From the NCBI GenBank assembly GCA_977017575.1, contig CDRNVI010000008.1, forward strand, positions 62,001-126,000: a stretch of DNA of 64,000 nucleotides, written 5' to 3'. The notes beneath the pieces are model-generated. The model worked only from the letters and a program-made list of their open reading frames with translations, did not search any database and was not told the origin of the DNA. Source of the stretch: Paramoeba atlantica (lineage: Eukaryota > Discosea). A program made the position numbers and the translations under genes. Below are positions 40,196-50,146 of this stretch, in pieces (the stretch's first letter is position 1; each line of letters starts with the position of its first letter).

Positions 40196-40966
40196 ATGCC
40201 ACTGCAGTTTATTCAGCTTTTGAGGCGTTCTCGCTTCGCCATTTTGATTTCGTCGCCTGATTCTGGCCCACCGTGTAAGCGAAGACGTCGCTCCAGTAAA
40301 GTGCATAGTTCGTTACTTGCCGTAGAGCTTGAACTTTTGCTATTTATCCGTCATGTTGAGCGTCCTCGTGATTCATGGGTGTCTTCGAATACTGTTTGTT
40401 CCTGGGAAGGGGTAATTTGTTCTTCAACAAGTCCTCCAGTTGTACGGGGCCTTAAGTGGAATTACAAGGACATGGGAGGTAACCTTTCGTGGACCTACTT
40501 GCCTCAGACGGTCGAGAATCTGGAAATATCTTTCAATCGACTGAGAGGAGCGCTAGATTTTTCAAGTCTGGGCAAAAATATTACTACCTTGATGGCCCAA
40601 AATAATTATCTTACGGGTGTACTTCCAACGGATATATTTCCGGCCGTAGTACAAAATATGAAATTATCCTTTAATTCGTTTGAGAAGGATCTTGATCTTC
40701 GAAGTCTACCTGCGACTTTGAAAAGCTTACATGTCGATTCAAACAATTTGGGAGGTCGACTTGATTTTACGTGTTTGCCAAGCGGCCTTACTGAATTGCT
40801 GCTAAGTTTTAACAATTTTACTCATGCCACGGGTCTCGAAAATATTTCACCTAATGTGTATGTAGACTTAACTTTTAACCTTATACAGAACTTGCCACCA
40901 GTATGGCAAACCAACATTCAGCTATATGGGCAGTCACAAGCACACATTGCGACGGAAGAGATATAA
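40196..40966 (+). CDS. Leucine-rich-repeat protein (family member 4)
   Basis: 256 residues. The cap is LFIRHVERPRDSWV...CSWEGVICS, followed by about six repeats such as LPATLKSLHVDSNNLGGRLD. The N-terminus (MPLQFIQLLRRSRFAILI) is basic then hydrophobic but short, so secretion is less clear than for members 2 and 3. It lies directly downstream of the hAT-like element, 79 bases after its target duplication, and is the tandem neighbour of member 3. Confidence 0.82.
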   Translation: MPLQFIQLLRRSRFAILISSPDSGPPCKRRRRSSKVHSSLLAVELELLLFIRHVERPRDSWVSSNTVCSWEGVICSSTSPPVVRGLKWNYKDMGGNLSWTYLPQTVENLEISFNRLRGALDFSSLGKNITTLMAQNNYLTGVLPTDIFPAVVQNMKLSFNSFEKDLDLRSLPATLKSLHVDSNNLGGRLDFTCLPSGLTELLLSFNNFTHATGLENISPNVYVDLTFNLIQNLPPVWQTNIQLYGQSQAHIATEEI

Positions 40967-41315
40967 ATTCATAACGCATAGAACGATTCATAGTGCGCAG
41001 AAATCCATGTGCTGTAAAACAAGTCCAATACTGTATAAACAATACAATCACGTATTCTCGAAGTGGCGTGTAGGGGGGGGGGGGGCAATTTCATCGGATC
41101 AACATAAATTTATGCATTTTTTTGCTTACTCAAAAACATTTGACAAAAAACATTTTCACTGCACGAATGCGTCCATACTATACGCGTTCAATACTGTACC
41201 AAATTCGTTCACACAACAAAAAAAATACTGACCACATCCACCCAACCCACCAAAGGATCATCACATTACGTCGTAGGTGAAATATGGTTTCCCACCCAAG
41301 GATGAGAAACCTACA
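40967..41315. other. Intergenic spacer with a G13 run
   Basis: GTAGGGGGGGGGGGGGCAAT near 41068-41087 stands out in AT-rich DNA. No gene. Confidence 0.5.
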
Positions 41316-41316
41316 C

Positions 41317-41934
41317 TTCACATACCTGACTTATGTGACTTCCATAATTCTGCATAGCAAGTCCCAAGTCACCCGTTTCTTTTAGAGGATTCGCCCAATT
41401 AGATACAAGCGCTACTTAGTCCAATTAGATACTACCTCCCCAATCATACTGATACCCCTCGTAGTAAGTAAGTAGTAAGTAGTATCTTCCCCGGGCACAC
41501 GTCCCGATATCTTCCCCGGTCACACGTCCCGATATCTTCCCCGGACACAAATCCCGATATCTTCCCCGGGCACAAGTCCCGATGTCTTCTCCAGGCACAA
41601 GTCCCGATGTCTTCCCCGGGCACACGTCCCGATATCTTCCCCGGGCACAAGTCCCGATATCTTCTCCGGGCATAAGTCCCGATATTTTCTCCGGGCACAA
41701 GTCCCGATGTCTTCCCCGGGCACACGTCCCGATATCTTCCCCGGGCACAACTCCCGGTATATTTATTTTCCCGGGGCAAAAATCCCCACAACGCCCCGGG
41801 GCATATGCCCCGATAATTTCTTCCACCCTCCTCCCCAGGACCCCGTGCATACGCTTTAGTACGCACGGGGTCCTTCCCCAGGCTTGGGACTTGCTATGCA
41901 GAATTATGGAAGTCACATAAGTCAGGTATGTGAA
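41317..41934. repeat. Perfect 52-bp inverted repeat enclosing a 25-bp minisatellite
   Basis: Arms 41317-41368 and 41883-41934 are exact reverse complements (TTCACATACCTGACTTATGT... and ...ACATAAGTCAGGTATGTGAA). About 514 bp between them include the minisatellite. No target duplication is obvious at the outer edges. It may be a young foldback element or an inverted duplication. Confidence 0.85.
41481..41757. repeat. 25-bp minisatellite, about 11 copies
   Basis: Unit GATATCTTCCCCGGGCACAAG plus TCCC, recurring every 25 bp (for example 41506, 41531, 41556) with single-base variants. Long minus-strand frames here are repeat artefacts. Confidence 0.92.
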
Positions 41935-42258
41935 ATGGGGATTACGCATCCGGATCTCTGCATCTGCACATGACAACCGAGCTCTCTGCACCTGGGACCC
42001 CAGCTCTCTGCACCCGCACACCTCCGGCGAGGGCGAACCCTCACTTGATCCACCCGTCGTATGCGGGAACGGACTTTGTGAGCATAATCTGTGCACTATA
42101 AGTGCATGAACAAACGTTTCAAGGAAATATAATTTACCGTAGATCATTCTCACTTGCCGAACAATTTATGGCTCTTGTATTTGTCGAGGAACAGATTTAC
42201 CTTATTCTTATTTTTATTTTTATTCGGATCTACCTTATTTTGACAGCGCACTATTTTT
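41935..42258. other. Intergenic spacer before RRP12
   Basis: GC-rich direct repeat GAGCTCTCTGCACC/ CAGCTCTCTGCACC near 41978-42014, then AT-rich leader with TTATTTTTATTTTTATTC and an AG-poor approach to the ATG. Confidence 0.4.
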
Positions 42259-45200
42259 ATGACTGATTCTGTGTCACGTGGAGTTCTTTTGGACTCGATT
42301 CACAAAACTATCCAACAGCAAGGCCACCAACCAACACCGACTAACGTCTTCGCTTGCGTTATAACTCTTTTGAGATCAAATTGCTTCGACTCCGCAACGT
42401 TAAACGTTCTTGTTCCTGTATTTCGTGGTATCATAAGGCATGTCTCTGATAACCTTCTAAGTTCACAATCCGCAGATTTATTTTTGCTTCTGGGACAACT
42501 CGTGCGAAAGGAGTCCCACATGAATGTGCGTAACCTATGGAGCCTGCTTCACGACTTGGTGGATCGTTTAAGTGAATTTAGAGATGATTCAATGGTTCTA
42601 CTAGAACCTGAAGTAAATGCTGCTGAAGGAATCATCGTATCGTATATGCAACTACTCAATCATTTTTTTATTACTGTCAAAAACAGAAACATTGCTGAAA
42701 AAATCAAACTTACGCAACGTTCCTGGAACTATCTTTTTGAAACATTGCTTCATACTCATTCTCACACTGTAGTGTCAAAAGCTGTTGGTGTAATTGCAGT
42801 ATACTTTGACAACATTTTGAGTTCTGCCACTATTGAAAATACTCCCTTCTTGCAGGAACTCGTTTCCGCTTTTTGTGACGCTCTTTCCCCAGACTACTCC
42901 AATCGTTGGAAGGAATTGCTGGAAGTCTTGGCCTCTTTGCTATGTAGCGTTTCTATCATAAAACAAGAACGAAATGTTTCCCAGTCATTAAAAGACGGTA
43001 TTGAGCTTTGCTTGGCTAAAGCAGTTCAACTTCGTGATGTGAGTTCGCAATTGAGTACAGAAGCGGAAAACTTGATAAAGAGTTGTGCGTTATGCTTACC
43101 AGCCTTGGAAATCTTAAAGGTAATTAGGGTTGATATCGTCCCAATGAAAAGCACGGAATTACTCCCTGGTCCCGTACCTTCGAAATCTGAAGTCTTGCGG
43201 AGGAAATATGTACTAGATATCTTGAAGAAGAGTGTATCTTTCGATTCATTGTCATACTTCGCCAACGATTTAGTGCCTCTTGCCTCCGTTTACATGGAAC
43301 TTGCAGATGAGCAGGCTTCACAGGGGTTGACAGCACAGAGTCGACAGTGGCGGGCGATGCATGAGAAGATCTGGGAACTTGCGCCTTCTTTCTTCATTTC
43401 TCCTATTGAATTTACGGAAGAAAATGTTCGCTCGGTTGTCAAAAAACTCGTTTTATTTCTAGAAAATTCGGAAATGCGGCACATTGCATGTAGAGCATTC
43501 TGTCGCATGTCAGCTGATACATATAAAATTTCAAATCATACCAGACCTATTATTCCTATATTGCACCGCCTTTCGCATTTTGTGCTTCCGAGGCTGTGCA
43601 ACTTATACGAAGAATTCTCTCTTGATTATGTTGCTGAGGCAGTGCGTTCGGTGGCAACAGTGAGTCATGCGAATACAATATCGCAGATATGCGCGACTCT
43701 TCGGCCACACATTTTTCCTTTTAAGGAAACGCCTTGCTTGACAAAGGCTAGCGATGTTATTCGCACTGCTCTATGTATCGCACCAGTCACAAATGATGAA
43801 GTAAGAAGAACTTGGGCCGAACTTACTCTAAACATTCTAGAGAGTCATTTGAAATGTTCAATGAGCGAGCATTGCAAGAATTTAAAACTAGAAAATTCCG
43901 TGCGCACAAGCGTGAATATTTGCTTAAGTCCGCTTCTGGAGAAACAGTATTATCGTCTCTTAGCTGAACTTCTTTCTGATAAAAAACTACCTCAGAGTTT
44001 CATACTGCGTGTTGTCGCTCACTTCAGCGAGACTGTTCCCCTACCTTTTCATGCTCCAACACGAAAGCATCGACTGCTGGGAGTCGATAGTTTATTGCAA
44101 TATCTGTCTGATAATGACTGTCGGTCCGAATTACCTGACTTCTGCGAAAGCGTCACACCGGAATTGGTTCTTTCCACACAAGAAATATGTACCAAGACAC
44201 GTGAGCGCGCGCTTTCACTGATCGCAGCTATTTCAAAAATAGTCGGCCCACAGTCCTATCTTGAATGCTTACAGTTGGGATTTTCTCTTCCCTTATCTCC
44301 CGTACTATGTGGAACGCTAACAGCATGCGCCAAAACATATTGGTCTCATCATCGGGAACTTCCACAACGCACACACGAGAGTATGTGGGTTATGGTACTC
44401 ACATGTTTGGAGCTCCCAACAGGGGCAAGTCCAACCACCCAAGACCTACCGTTAGCTACCCGAAATTCTGCATTCGCGTTTCTACGAATGCTTATCAAGC
44501 TGTCGTATCATCACGACCCCACCCATAGCTTACTTCAAGCACACTTACGTCGCGTAGTACAAGCGGTCTACCATTGGGTGGATCGAACAGACCCACTGAT
44601 CAATCAGCGCTCTGCTAGCGTTACCACTCCCTCTGCTACGAGACAGATTGTACGTGTGCTTCTTGAAAAACTTTTAAAACGACTGGGGGCTGAGCCAGTC
44701 TTGTCATGCCTGCCGCTAAGTGGCCAGCGCTTGGGAAGATACATTGCGAAACAGTTGGAGAGAAAACATCGAATACAAGCAAGAGGGTCAGCTTCCACTC
44801 TTTCGGGTGTGGATCGTGTGAGCATGAAAGCGCAGGAGGGCTACACGTTGCGAGACACAAACGAGGATGAAGATATCGCGTTAGACATGTCTATGGGAGA
44901 TGGAGTTCTACGTCACATGAAAACAGGGGGTGGGAGGACTCGTGACAATGCTTTGAAGGGTGAACAGAGCATTCCACTTGGTAACAGTGATGACGAGGAG
45001 TTCAATGTACGTGTGAACGAACAGGGACAAATAGTAGTTAAAGAGATTACACGCAATCACAAGGATAGTTTTAGAACTCTGAAGCGTGAAAGAGATGCCG
45101 AAGAGGAGTTTCATCATGAAAGTGTGTCTGATTTGGATGCGGACAGCGGCAGACAACGAAAGCGTAGTAAACGATATCCCTCTACTGGTATCGCTAATGA

Positions 45201-45519
45201 CGAGCTGAGTGGTGAAAATCACAATAAAGAATATATGAGTGAAACTGCGCGGGATAAGCCAAAGGCAATATTGTTAGCAGAATTTCGGCAAAGATACAAT
45301 ACGAAAAATAAGAAGTCAATCCGTGACAGTACCAAGAGAATTCATTCTGGGAAAAATTATGCTTCCAAAAATGCCGGTGGAGATGTAAAGCGAAAGGGCC
45401 AACTCGATCCGTACGCCTACGTACCACTAGATCGTCGATTGCTTAACAAACGCTTGCAAGGAGCAAATAAGAAGCATTTTCTCGAAAATTCTCGCTTTCC
45501 TCAAAAATACAAAAAATGA
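42259..45519 (+). CDS. RRP12: RRP12-like ribosome biogenesis and export factor
   Basis: 1086 residues, close to the family's usual 1200-1300. The body is Leu-rich HEAT-like helices. The C-terminal region is charged and low-complexity, then ends with the RRP12 hallmark KRKGQLDPYAYVPLDRRLLNKR (about 1045-1066, split here as GQLDPYAYVPLDR and RLLNKR). RRP12 is a HEAT-repeat karyopherin-like protein that helps both pre-ribosomal subunits mature and leave the nucleus. The NUC173-type block falls in the middle third but is diverged. Confidence 0.88.
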   Translation: MTDSVSRGVLLDSIHKTIQQQGHQPTPTNVFACVITLLRSNCFDSATLNVLVPVFRGIIRHVSDNLLSSQSADLFLLLGQLVRKESHMNVRNLWSLLHDLVDRLSEFRDDSMVLLEPEVNAAEGIIVSYMQLLNHFFITVKNRNIAEKIKLTQRSWNYLFETLLHTHSHTVVSKAVGVIAVYFDNILSSATIENTPFLQELVSAFCDALSPDYSNRWKELLEVLASLLCSVSIIKQERNVSQSLKDGIELCLAKAVQLRDVSSQLSTEAENLIKSCALCLPALEILKVIRVDIVPMKSTELLPGPVPSKSEVLRRKYVLDILKKSVSFDSLSYFANDLVPLASVYMELADEQASQGLTAQSRQWRAMHEKIWELAPSFFISPIEFTEENVRSVVKKLVLFLENSEMRHIACRAFCRMSADTYKISNHTRPIIPILHRLSHFVLPRLCNLYEEFSLDYVAEAVRSVATVSHANTISQICATLRPHIFPFKETPCLTKASDVIRTALCIAPVTNDEVRRTWAELTLNILESHLKCSMSEHCKNLKLENSVRTSVNICLSPLLEKQYYRLLAELLSDKKLPQSFILRVVAHFSETVPLPFHAPTRKHRLLGVDSLLQYLSDNDCRSELPDFCESVTPELVLSTQEICTKTRERALSLIAAISKIVGPQSYLECLQLGFSLPLSPVLCGTLTACAKTYWSHHRELPQRTHESMWVMVLTCLELPTGASPTTQDLPLATRNSAFAFLRMLIKLSYHHDPTHSLLQAHLRRVVQAVYHWVDRTDPLINQRSASVTTPSATRQIVRVLLEKLLKRLGAEPVLSCLPLSGQRLGRYIAKQLERKHRIQARGSASTLSGVDRVSMKAQEGYTLRDTNEDEDIALDMSMGDGVLRHMKTGGGRTRDNALKGEQSIPLGNSDDEEFNVRVNEQGQIVVKEITRNHKDSFRTLKRERDAEEEFHHESVSDLDADSGRQRKRSKRYPSTGIANDELSGENHNKEYMSETARDKPKAILLAEFRQRYNTKNKKSIRDSTKRIHSGKNYASKNAGGDVKRKGQLDPYAYVPLDRRLLNKRLQGANKKHFLENSRFPQKYKK

Positions 45520-45861
45520 TTTATTTCATATCGAATGAATACGTTATATTTGAAATGTCGTTTTTCCTACGGGAACAAGTTCAGCAAACACGTAAATATT
45601 GCCAGTTTTATCAAAACATGTGTGCCTAAATAAACAATTTAATAGGTTGTCGACTATTCCATTGACTATCTATTTCGAATTTTTTCACTCATAATCTATT
45701 TTCCACTCATTTTTTTTGCTCATAATCTCGCAACATTACCTCTTCAAAAGTCGATCACTCTTTTCGAATTTCTGTTAACCTCTCTTTGTATGCAATTGTT
45801 TTCCCACATTTTTAGATACATTCTAGCCTATTTTCTTCATCTGCTTTTTATTTTCCGTTCT
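45520..45861. other. Intergenic spacer
   Basis: AT-rich with several pyrimidine-rich tracts. A short in-frame extension from an ATG at 45790 precedes copy B but is not shared with copy A. Confidence 0.5.
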
Positions 45862-46182
45862 ATGCGAGCCTTTTCTCTGCTTTCTCTCCTTGTCGTCGCC
45901 ATGCTTGGCTTGCAGTCTACTCGCGTCCAAGCGTTTGACAAATCCATTCGTCGTATCTTTGGGGGTTCCTCCACGGAGGAGACCAAGGAACCGGCTACCA
46001 CAAAGCCCGAGCCCGAAACAAAGCCCGAGCCCCCGAAAGAGAAACCCGCGGCACCTACCGCGGAGCCCACAGAGGGTGATGGTGAGAAGTCGGCCGAGTC
46101 CTCCGCCCTCTCGATGCAATGGGGAACGGCCAGCGCGCTGGCTAGCGTAGTTTCGCTTTCTTTGGTCATGCTAGCGGCTTAG
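45862..46182 (+). CDS. Small procyclin-like surface protein, copy B
   Basis: 106 residues, differing from copy A at three positions (Phe/Leu in the leader, Thr/Ala in the stem, Ile/Met in the tail). I count about ten nucleotide differences over 321. Similarity starts at the ATG and ends at the stop; the flanks are unrelated. Leader, stem and anchor are as in copy A. Identical length and near-identical sequence suggest a recent duplication or ongoing gene conversion. Confidence 0.75.
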   Translation: MRAFSLLSLLVVAMLGLQSTRVQAFDKSIRRIFGGSSTEETKEPATTKPEPETKPEPPKEKPAAPTAEPTEGDGEKSAESSALSMQWGTASALASVVSLSLVMLAA

Positions 46183-46200
46183 ATAGGGTATGGATGCGAA

Positions 46201-46485
46201 ATGGATTGGTCTGCTGTTCGAAATATTTTCTTCTTTTACGTCGTGGAATTCATAATTTATGGTACAATAATGGTAGGGCAAAATTTCTTACGAGGCAAGG
46301 TTAAATGTACATACTGCTACGTATATTCGGGTACGATTAGGTCTGTAGTTGGAAATCATCTTGAGCGCTGCGAAAAATTGGGTCGTCCCAATTTTATATT
46401 TTTGTTGACAGTCGAAAACGCTAATTTACGTCGACCATGTGTAATGTTTCTCTTCTTTATTTCGTACTGTTTTATTTCAGTCTAG
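46201..46485 (+). CDS. ORF with a BED/C2HC-like zinc finger, possibly a transposon remnant
   Basis: 94 codons. A segment KCTYCYVYSGT...GNHLERC gives C-x2-C-x~14-H-x3-C, as in BED fingers of hAT transposases. It is flanked by hydrophobic stretches that look like chance. It may be a decayed transposase N-terminus in front of the acyl-CoA-binding-protein gene, or a short host gene. Confidence 0.3.
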   Translation: MDWSAVRNIFFFYVVEFIIYGTIMVGQNFLRGKVKCTYCYVYSGTIRSVVGNHLERCEKLGRPNFIFLLTVENANLRRPCVMFLFFISYCFISV

Positions 46486-46716
46486 CGCATTGTCTTTCAT
46501 TCAAATATTTTTTAAAATATGTAAATCCGCCCAATAGTACCTGAGATAAAGGACTTTCTACGTGATACACAGCAAAAATTGCCTAGTAAGCAGAAAGTTG
46601 TGTTTTTATGTATGTGTTTTTTTGTTCGCGCTTCTGTTTATTTCATTTTCTGAATCAGAAGATGCTAGCTATGTCTTTGGTATTAGAACACTAAATCTTT
46701 TTCTCATCTTCTTTTC

Positions 46717-46989
46717 ATGGAAGAACGTTTCTTACGCGCTACAGAATACGTCCGCCAGATACCTCATGGAGTTGATGAACCAAATCAAGAAACTAAGCTT
46801 ATCTTCTATGGATTGTACAAACAAGCTACTGAAGGTGATTGTCAGTCAGTTGAGCCATGGGTTATACAAGTAACGGCCCATGCAAAGTGGGAAGCCTGGA
46901 TGTCTAAAAAAGGCATGAAATCGTCTGAAGCAAAACAAGAATATGTGAATCTTCTCAAAACAATTGCACCTAAGTTTGAAATAAGATGA
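46717..46989 (+). CDS. ACBP: Acyl-CoA-binding protein
   Basis: 90 residues, the standard ACBP length. The four-helix fold is recognisable by KLIFYGLYKQATEGDC (about 27-42), the AKWEAW block (about 56-61), and MKSSEAKQEYVNLL (about 66-79). It buffers and ferries long-chain acyl-CoA in the cytosol. Confidence 0.92.
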   Translation: MEERFLRATEYVRQIPHGVDEPNQETKLIFYGLYKQATEGDCQSVEPWVIQVTAHAKWEAWMSKKGMKSSEAKQEYVNLLKTIAPKFEIR

Positions 46990-47319
46990 ATAGTGAATTC
47001 TTCCTCTCGATAAATTTTCTCTTTTGTCCTCGTGTCGCAAATAGTGCCCTGCTATTGTATAAACGTTATAAACCGCTGGCCACTAATATTTTCGTCGAAT
47101 AAAATATTTTTGCCAAGGGTTTTTATGAGCACCATAACTAACCGGAGCCTTATCATTGCCTACTTCTACGCTTCTGACTATTCATGGCCCTTAATAGAAC
47201 TGAAAATATGAATTCTTCTTGAAAAAACGCATATTCATTGTGTTATCACTTTAGATAATACATTGCTGTAAGTTCAGTGTTGTATTTTGTTTTTGAGTTT
47301 TCTACAGTTTAACTTGTAA
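46990..47319. other. Intergenic spacer
   Basis: AT-rich; nothing recognised beyond a T-rich run (about 47283-47310) ending in a possible acceptor ACAG at 47303-47306. Confidence 0.5.
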
Positions 47320-49677
47320 ATGGGCATAAAGCCTGGACAGATCAATCTCCCAGCCGGTCTTCTAGCGAGCGGTGTAACGTGTGAAAGGCATCCAACCTGG
47401 TATCCACTGGCAGAGAACACGGCTGCTCAGCTGTTTGTGGTTAATTCATTAACGGAAACAAAAGTCCCTTTTTCAACTCGAACAGGCCGAGTTGTGAAGT
47501 GGTATACTTGTGGACCAACAGTGTATGATAGTGCCCACATGGGTCATGCTCGGGCATACATTACGTTTGACATCCTTCGACGAATCATGGAAGATCACTT
47601 TGGATACCACGTCAATTATCAAATGAACATCACGGATATAGACGATAAAATTATTAAACGTGCAAGAACAAATTTTCTGCTTTCACAATACTTGGATAAG
47701 GTCAAAACTTGTGCAAAAGGAGACATTATCAAAGATCTAAAGGATGCCCTAACGTTTAAAGAAACCGCTTTGCACAGTGCAAGAGATGCGCATCTTGCTT
47801 CACTTTCGAAGCTTGCTACTGCGCGCCAGAAGGATGAACACGAGGAAAAAGGTAAAGAAATCGTTCTAAAAATTGATACTTTTTTATTAGTGAAAAAGGA
47901 ACTGGAAGACTGTTTTGCTAAAACAGCGAATCAAGAATTGGAAAATGGTGTTTTGGAAAGAATTTTGCAAAAGTGCAAGGATGTACTTGGCGATTGGCTG
48001 GATCATCAATTAGGATCTACCGTAAATGAGCATTCTATATTCGAAGACCATGGACGAAAATACGAGAGGGAGTTTATGGAGGATCTTGCGTCCTTGCATG
48101 TGCGCATGCCTGATTACATTTCTCGTGTGACTGAATACGTTCCTCAAATAGTTTCTTTTATCCAAAGGCTAATGAGAAAAGGTTTTGCTTACGTGGGTAA
48201 TACCTCGGTCTTTTTCGATCTTGAGGCTTACGAGCAAGCAGGACACGCTTATCCAAAACTGAAGCCCGTATGCGGAACCTCTGATAGAAAAACTTCTAAA
48301 TACGAAATGAATGAAAGTGAAGGAGTTATAACTGATATAGTTGAAGGCGAAAAGAAAAATCCCAATGACTTTGCACTATGGAAATTTAGTAAACCTGGGG
48401 AACCCTATTGGGATAGTCCTTGGGGTCTTGGTCGTCCAGGCTGGCATATCGAATGTTCTGCTATGGCATCGGACCTTTTCGGTGAAAATTTTGATATTCA
48501 CGCCGGAGGCTCGGATTTAAAATTTCCTCATCATGATAATGAGATTGCTCAATCTGAAGCTTACTGGGGGCATCATCAATGGGTGAATTATTTTCTACAT
48601 GCTGGACACTTGCACATCAAAGGATTAAAAATGGCGAAAAGTCTGAAGAATTTTGTTACTATCAAGCAAGCCTTACAGGAACATACCCCCGCAGAGTTAC
48701 GTATGATGTTTCTTCTGCAGACTTGGAATCATCCTATGAATTTCAGTGATCAAACAGTCGCTGAGTCTCGCGAAAAGCTTAGAGTATTGAACAACTTTCT
48801 TCGTACAGTAGCTGCACTGCAAAGAGAGGATGTATTAAGCCGTATTCAAATTCACGGGGCGGAAGAGCGAGAACTTTATCAAGTAATAACTGAAGCGTCT
48901 GAGGCAATACACAAAGCCCTTTGTAACAACTTTGACACACCAGAAACTATATCCATTTTAATAGCACTTGTTGCGCGCATGCATACCTATCTGGAAACGA
49001 ACAAAGACGAATTGGTAAATCCACTTTTGTTGCAAAAGGCTTCCCGCACCGTGAGCCGCACTCTTCGGCTGTTTGGTATTCCGCTGGGAGATGAGTTTTT
49101 GAATGCTCCGTCGAAAGGTTATAGTAATAAAGTCGTTGATACTTTAGTTGAGTTTCGTGATCGCATACGTACTGCATGCCTTGGCACAGAGTTGTCGGAT
49201 AAGATTCTCGCCGAATGTGACCAACTCAGAGATAATGTTTTGCCTCCACTGGGCATTCGTCTTGATGATAACCCTCATGGGAAAACACAGTGGAAGGAAC
49301 AGGATCCAGCAGAGCTAGTATTTGAAATAGAACGTCGCAAAATTGCAGTTCGTGAAACTGCTCTTACAAAATTGCAAAATCGTATTCGAGGCAGAAAAGA
49401 CGAATTACAAAAGTGGCAAAAAGTACTTCTTGAGGATCCTAAGGTCGTCATTAGCGATGAAAAATATGCAACATGGAATGCTGAAGGGATTCCGATATCT
49501 ACGAAAGACGGTATAGAACTTAGCAAGTCAGCTATTAAATCATTAAAGAAGGAGCACATGCGTCGAAAAATAGCTCACGAGGAACTGCATCAAAAAGGGG
49601 GTGAAGCATATATTGAAATTTTGAAAAATGATATCGAAAAGCTCGAAGCAAATATTCGAAATCTTGTTCCTATATAG
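47320..49677 (+). CDS. CARS: Cysteinyl-tRNA synthetase
   Basis: 785 residues, the eukaryotic size. Class I motifs: YTCGPTVYDSAHMGHARAY with zinc ligand C64 and the HIGH motif as HMGH (73-76); the GWHIECSAMA and GGSDLKFPHHDNE blocks with further zinc ligands; the KMSKS loop as KMAKS (437-441). The eukaryote-type insertion between the HIGH region and the EREFMEDL block spans about residues 110-245. A charged C-terminal helical extension ends the protein. It charges tRNA-Cys; one gene may serve cytosol and mitochondrion, as is common in kinetoplastids. No presequence is obvious. Confidence 0.95.
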   Translation: MGIKPGQINLPAGLLASGVTCERHPTWYPLAENTAAQLFVVNSLTETKVPFSTRTGRVVKWYTCGPTVYDSAHMGHARAYITFDILRRIMEDHFGYHVNYQMNITDIDDKIIKRARTNFLLSQYLDKVKTCAKGDIIKDLKDALTFKETALHSARDAHLASLSKLATARQKDEHEEKGKEIVLKIDTFLLVKKELEDCFAKTANQELENGVLERILQKCKDVLGDWLDHQLGSTVNEHSIFEDHGRKYEREFMEDLASLHVRMPDYISRVTEYVPQIVSFIQRLMRKGFAYVGNTSVFFDLEAYEQAGHAYPKLKPVCGTSDRKTSKYEMNESEGVITDIVEGEKKNPNDFALWKFSKPGEPYWDSPWGLGRPGWHIECSAMASDLFGENFDIHAGGSDLKFPHHDNEIAQSEAYWGHHQWVNYFLHAGHLHIKGLKMAKSLKNFVTIKQALQEHTPAELRMMFLLQTWNHPMNFSDQTVAESREKLRVLNNFLRTVAALQREDVLSRIQIHGAEERELYQVITEASEAIHKALCNNFDTPETISILIALVARMHTYLETNKDELVNPLLLQKASRTVSRTLRLFGIPLGDEFLNAPSKGYSNKVVDTLVEFRDRIRTACLGTELSDKILAECDQLRDNVLPPLGIRLDDNPHGKTQWKEQDPAELVFEIERRKIAVRETALTKLQNRIRGRKDELQKWQKVLLEDPKVVISDEKYATWNAEGIPISTKDGIELSKSAIKSLKKEHMRRKIAHEELHQKGGEAYIEILKNDIEKLEANIRNLVPI

Positions 49678-50146
49678 CTTTTGCATATGACCAATTACGT
49701 CATGGAGGAATGAGAAAGAGCTACTGAAACTTGTCTACTGAACTGAGAAAATATTTATCATTTCAATAGTTCGTTGACTCTCTTTTTTGTCGAATTGCTT
49801 TGCTGCATATTTACGCTTTTTTTGCTAAAATGTGGCCGTTGCCTTGTCTTGTTACACCCTTTCAATTTGTTATGCGCTTTAAATTATCGCTACTTTTGTT
49901 TTTATTAAGAATTAGAATTGTTCGGATTTAGCGTGTTCTTTTCGTTTACCTATCGGGTAAGAATATCTTGAAACTACTATAACTTTTCGAGTTTTTCTTG
50001 CGGTCGTGAAGGTGAAATTTCTATCTCACTTACTGAGTTTCCAAGTGACTGCGTGTTTGCGTTCTACGTCAAATACAAATTTAGGTTTTCGTTGAAAGTA
50101 CATCGTACATACATTTTATGTTTAGAAGCGTACTTACTACTTTAGT
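49678..50146. other. Intergenic spacer
   Basis: T-rich with several candidate polypyrimidine tracts. A 33-codon hydrophobic frame at about 49830 is probably chance. Confidence 0.45.

Noticed and set aside
41481-41757. Regular 25-bp repeats considered as a CRISPR array
   Set aside because: There are no unique spacers; the units are contiguous and the genome is eukaryotic.
41425-42153. Minus-strand frame with repeated Cys/Arg/Gly peptides
   Set aside because: The peptide period follows the 25-bp minisatellite; no start context or other support.
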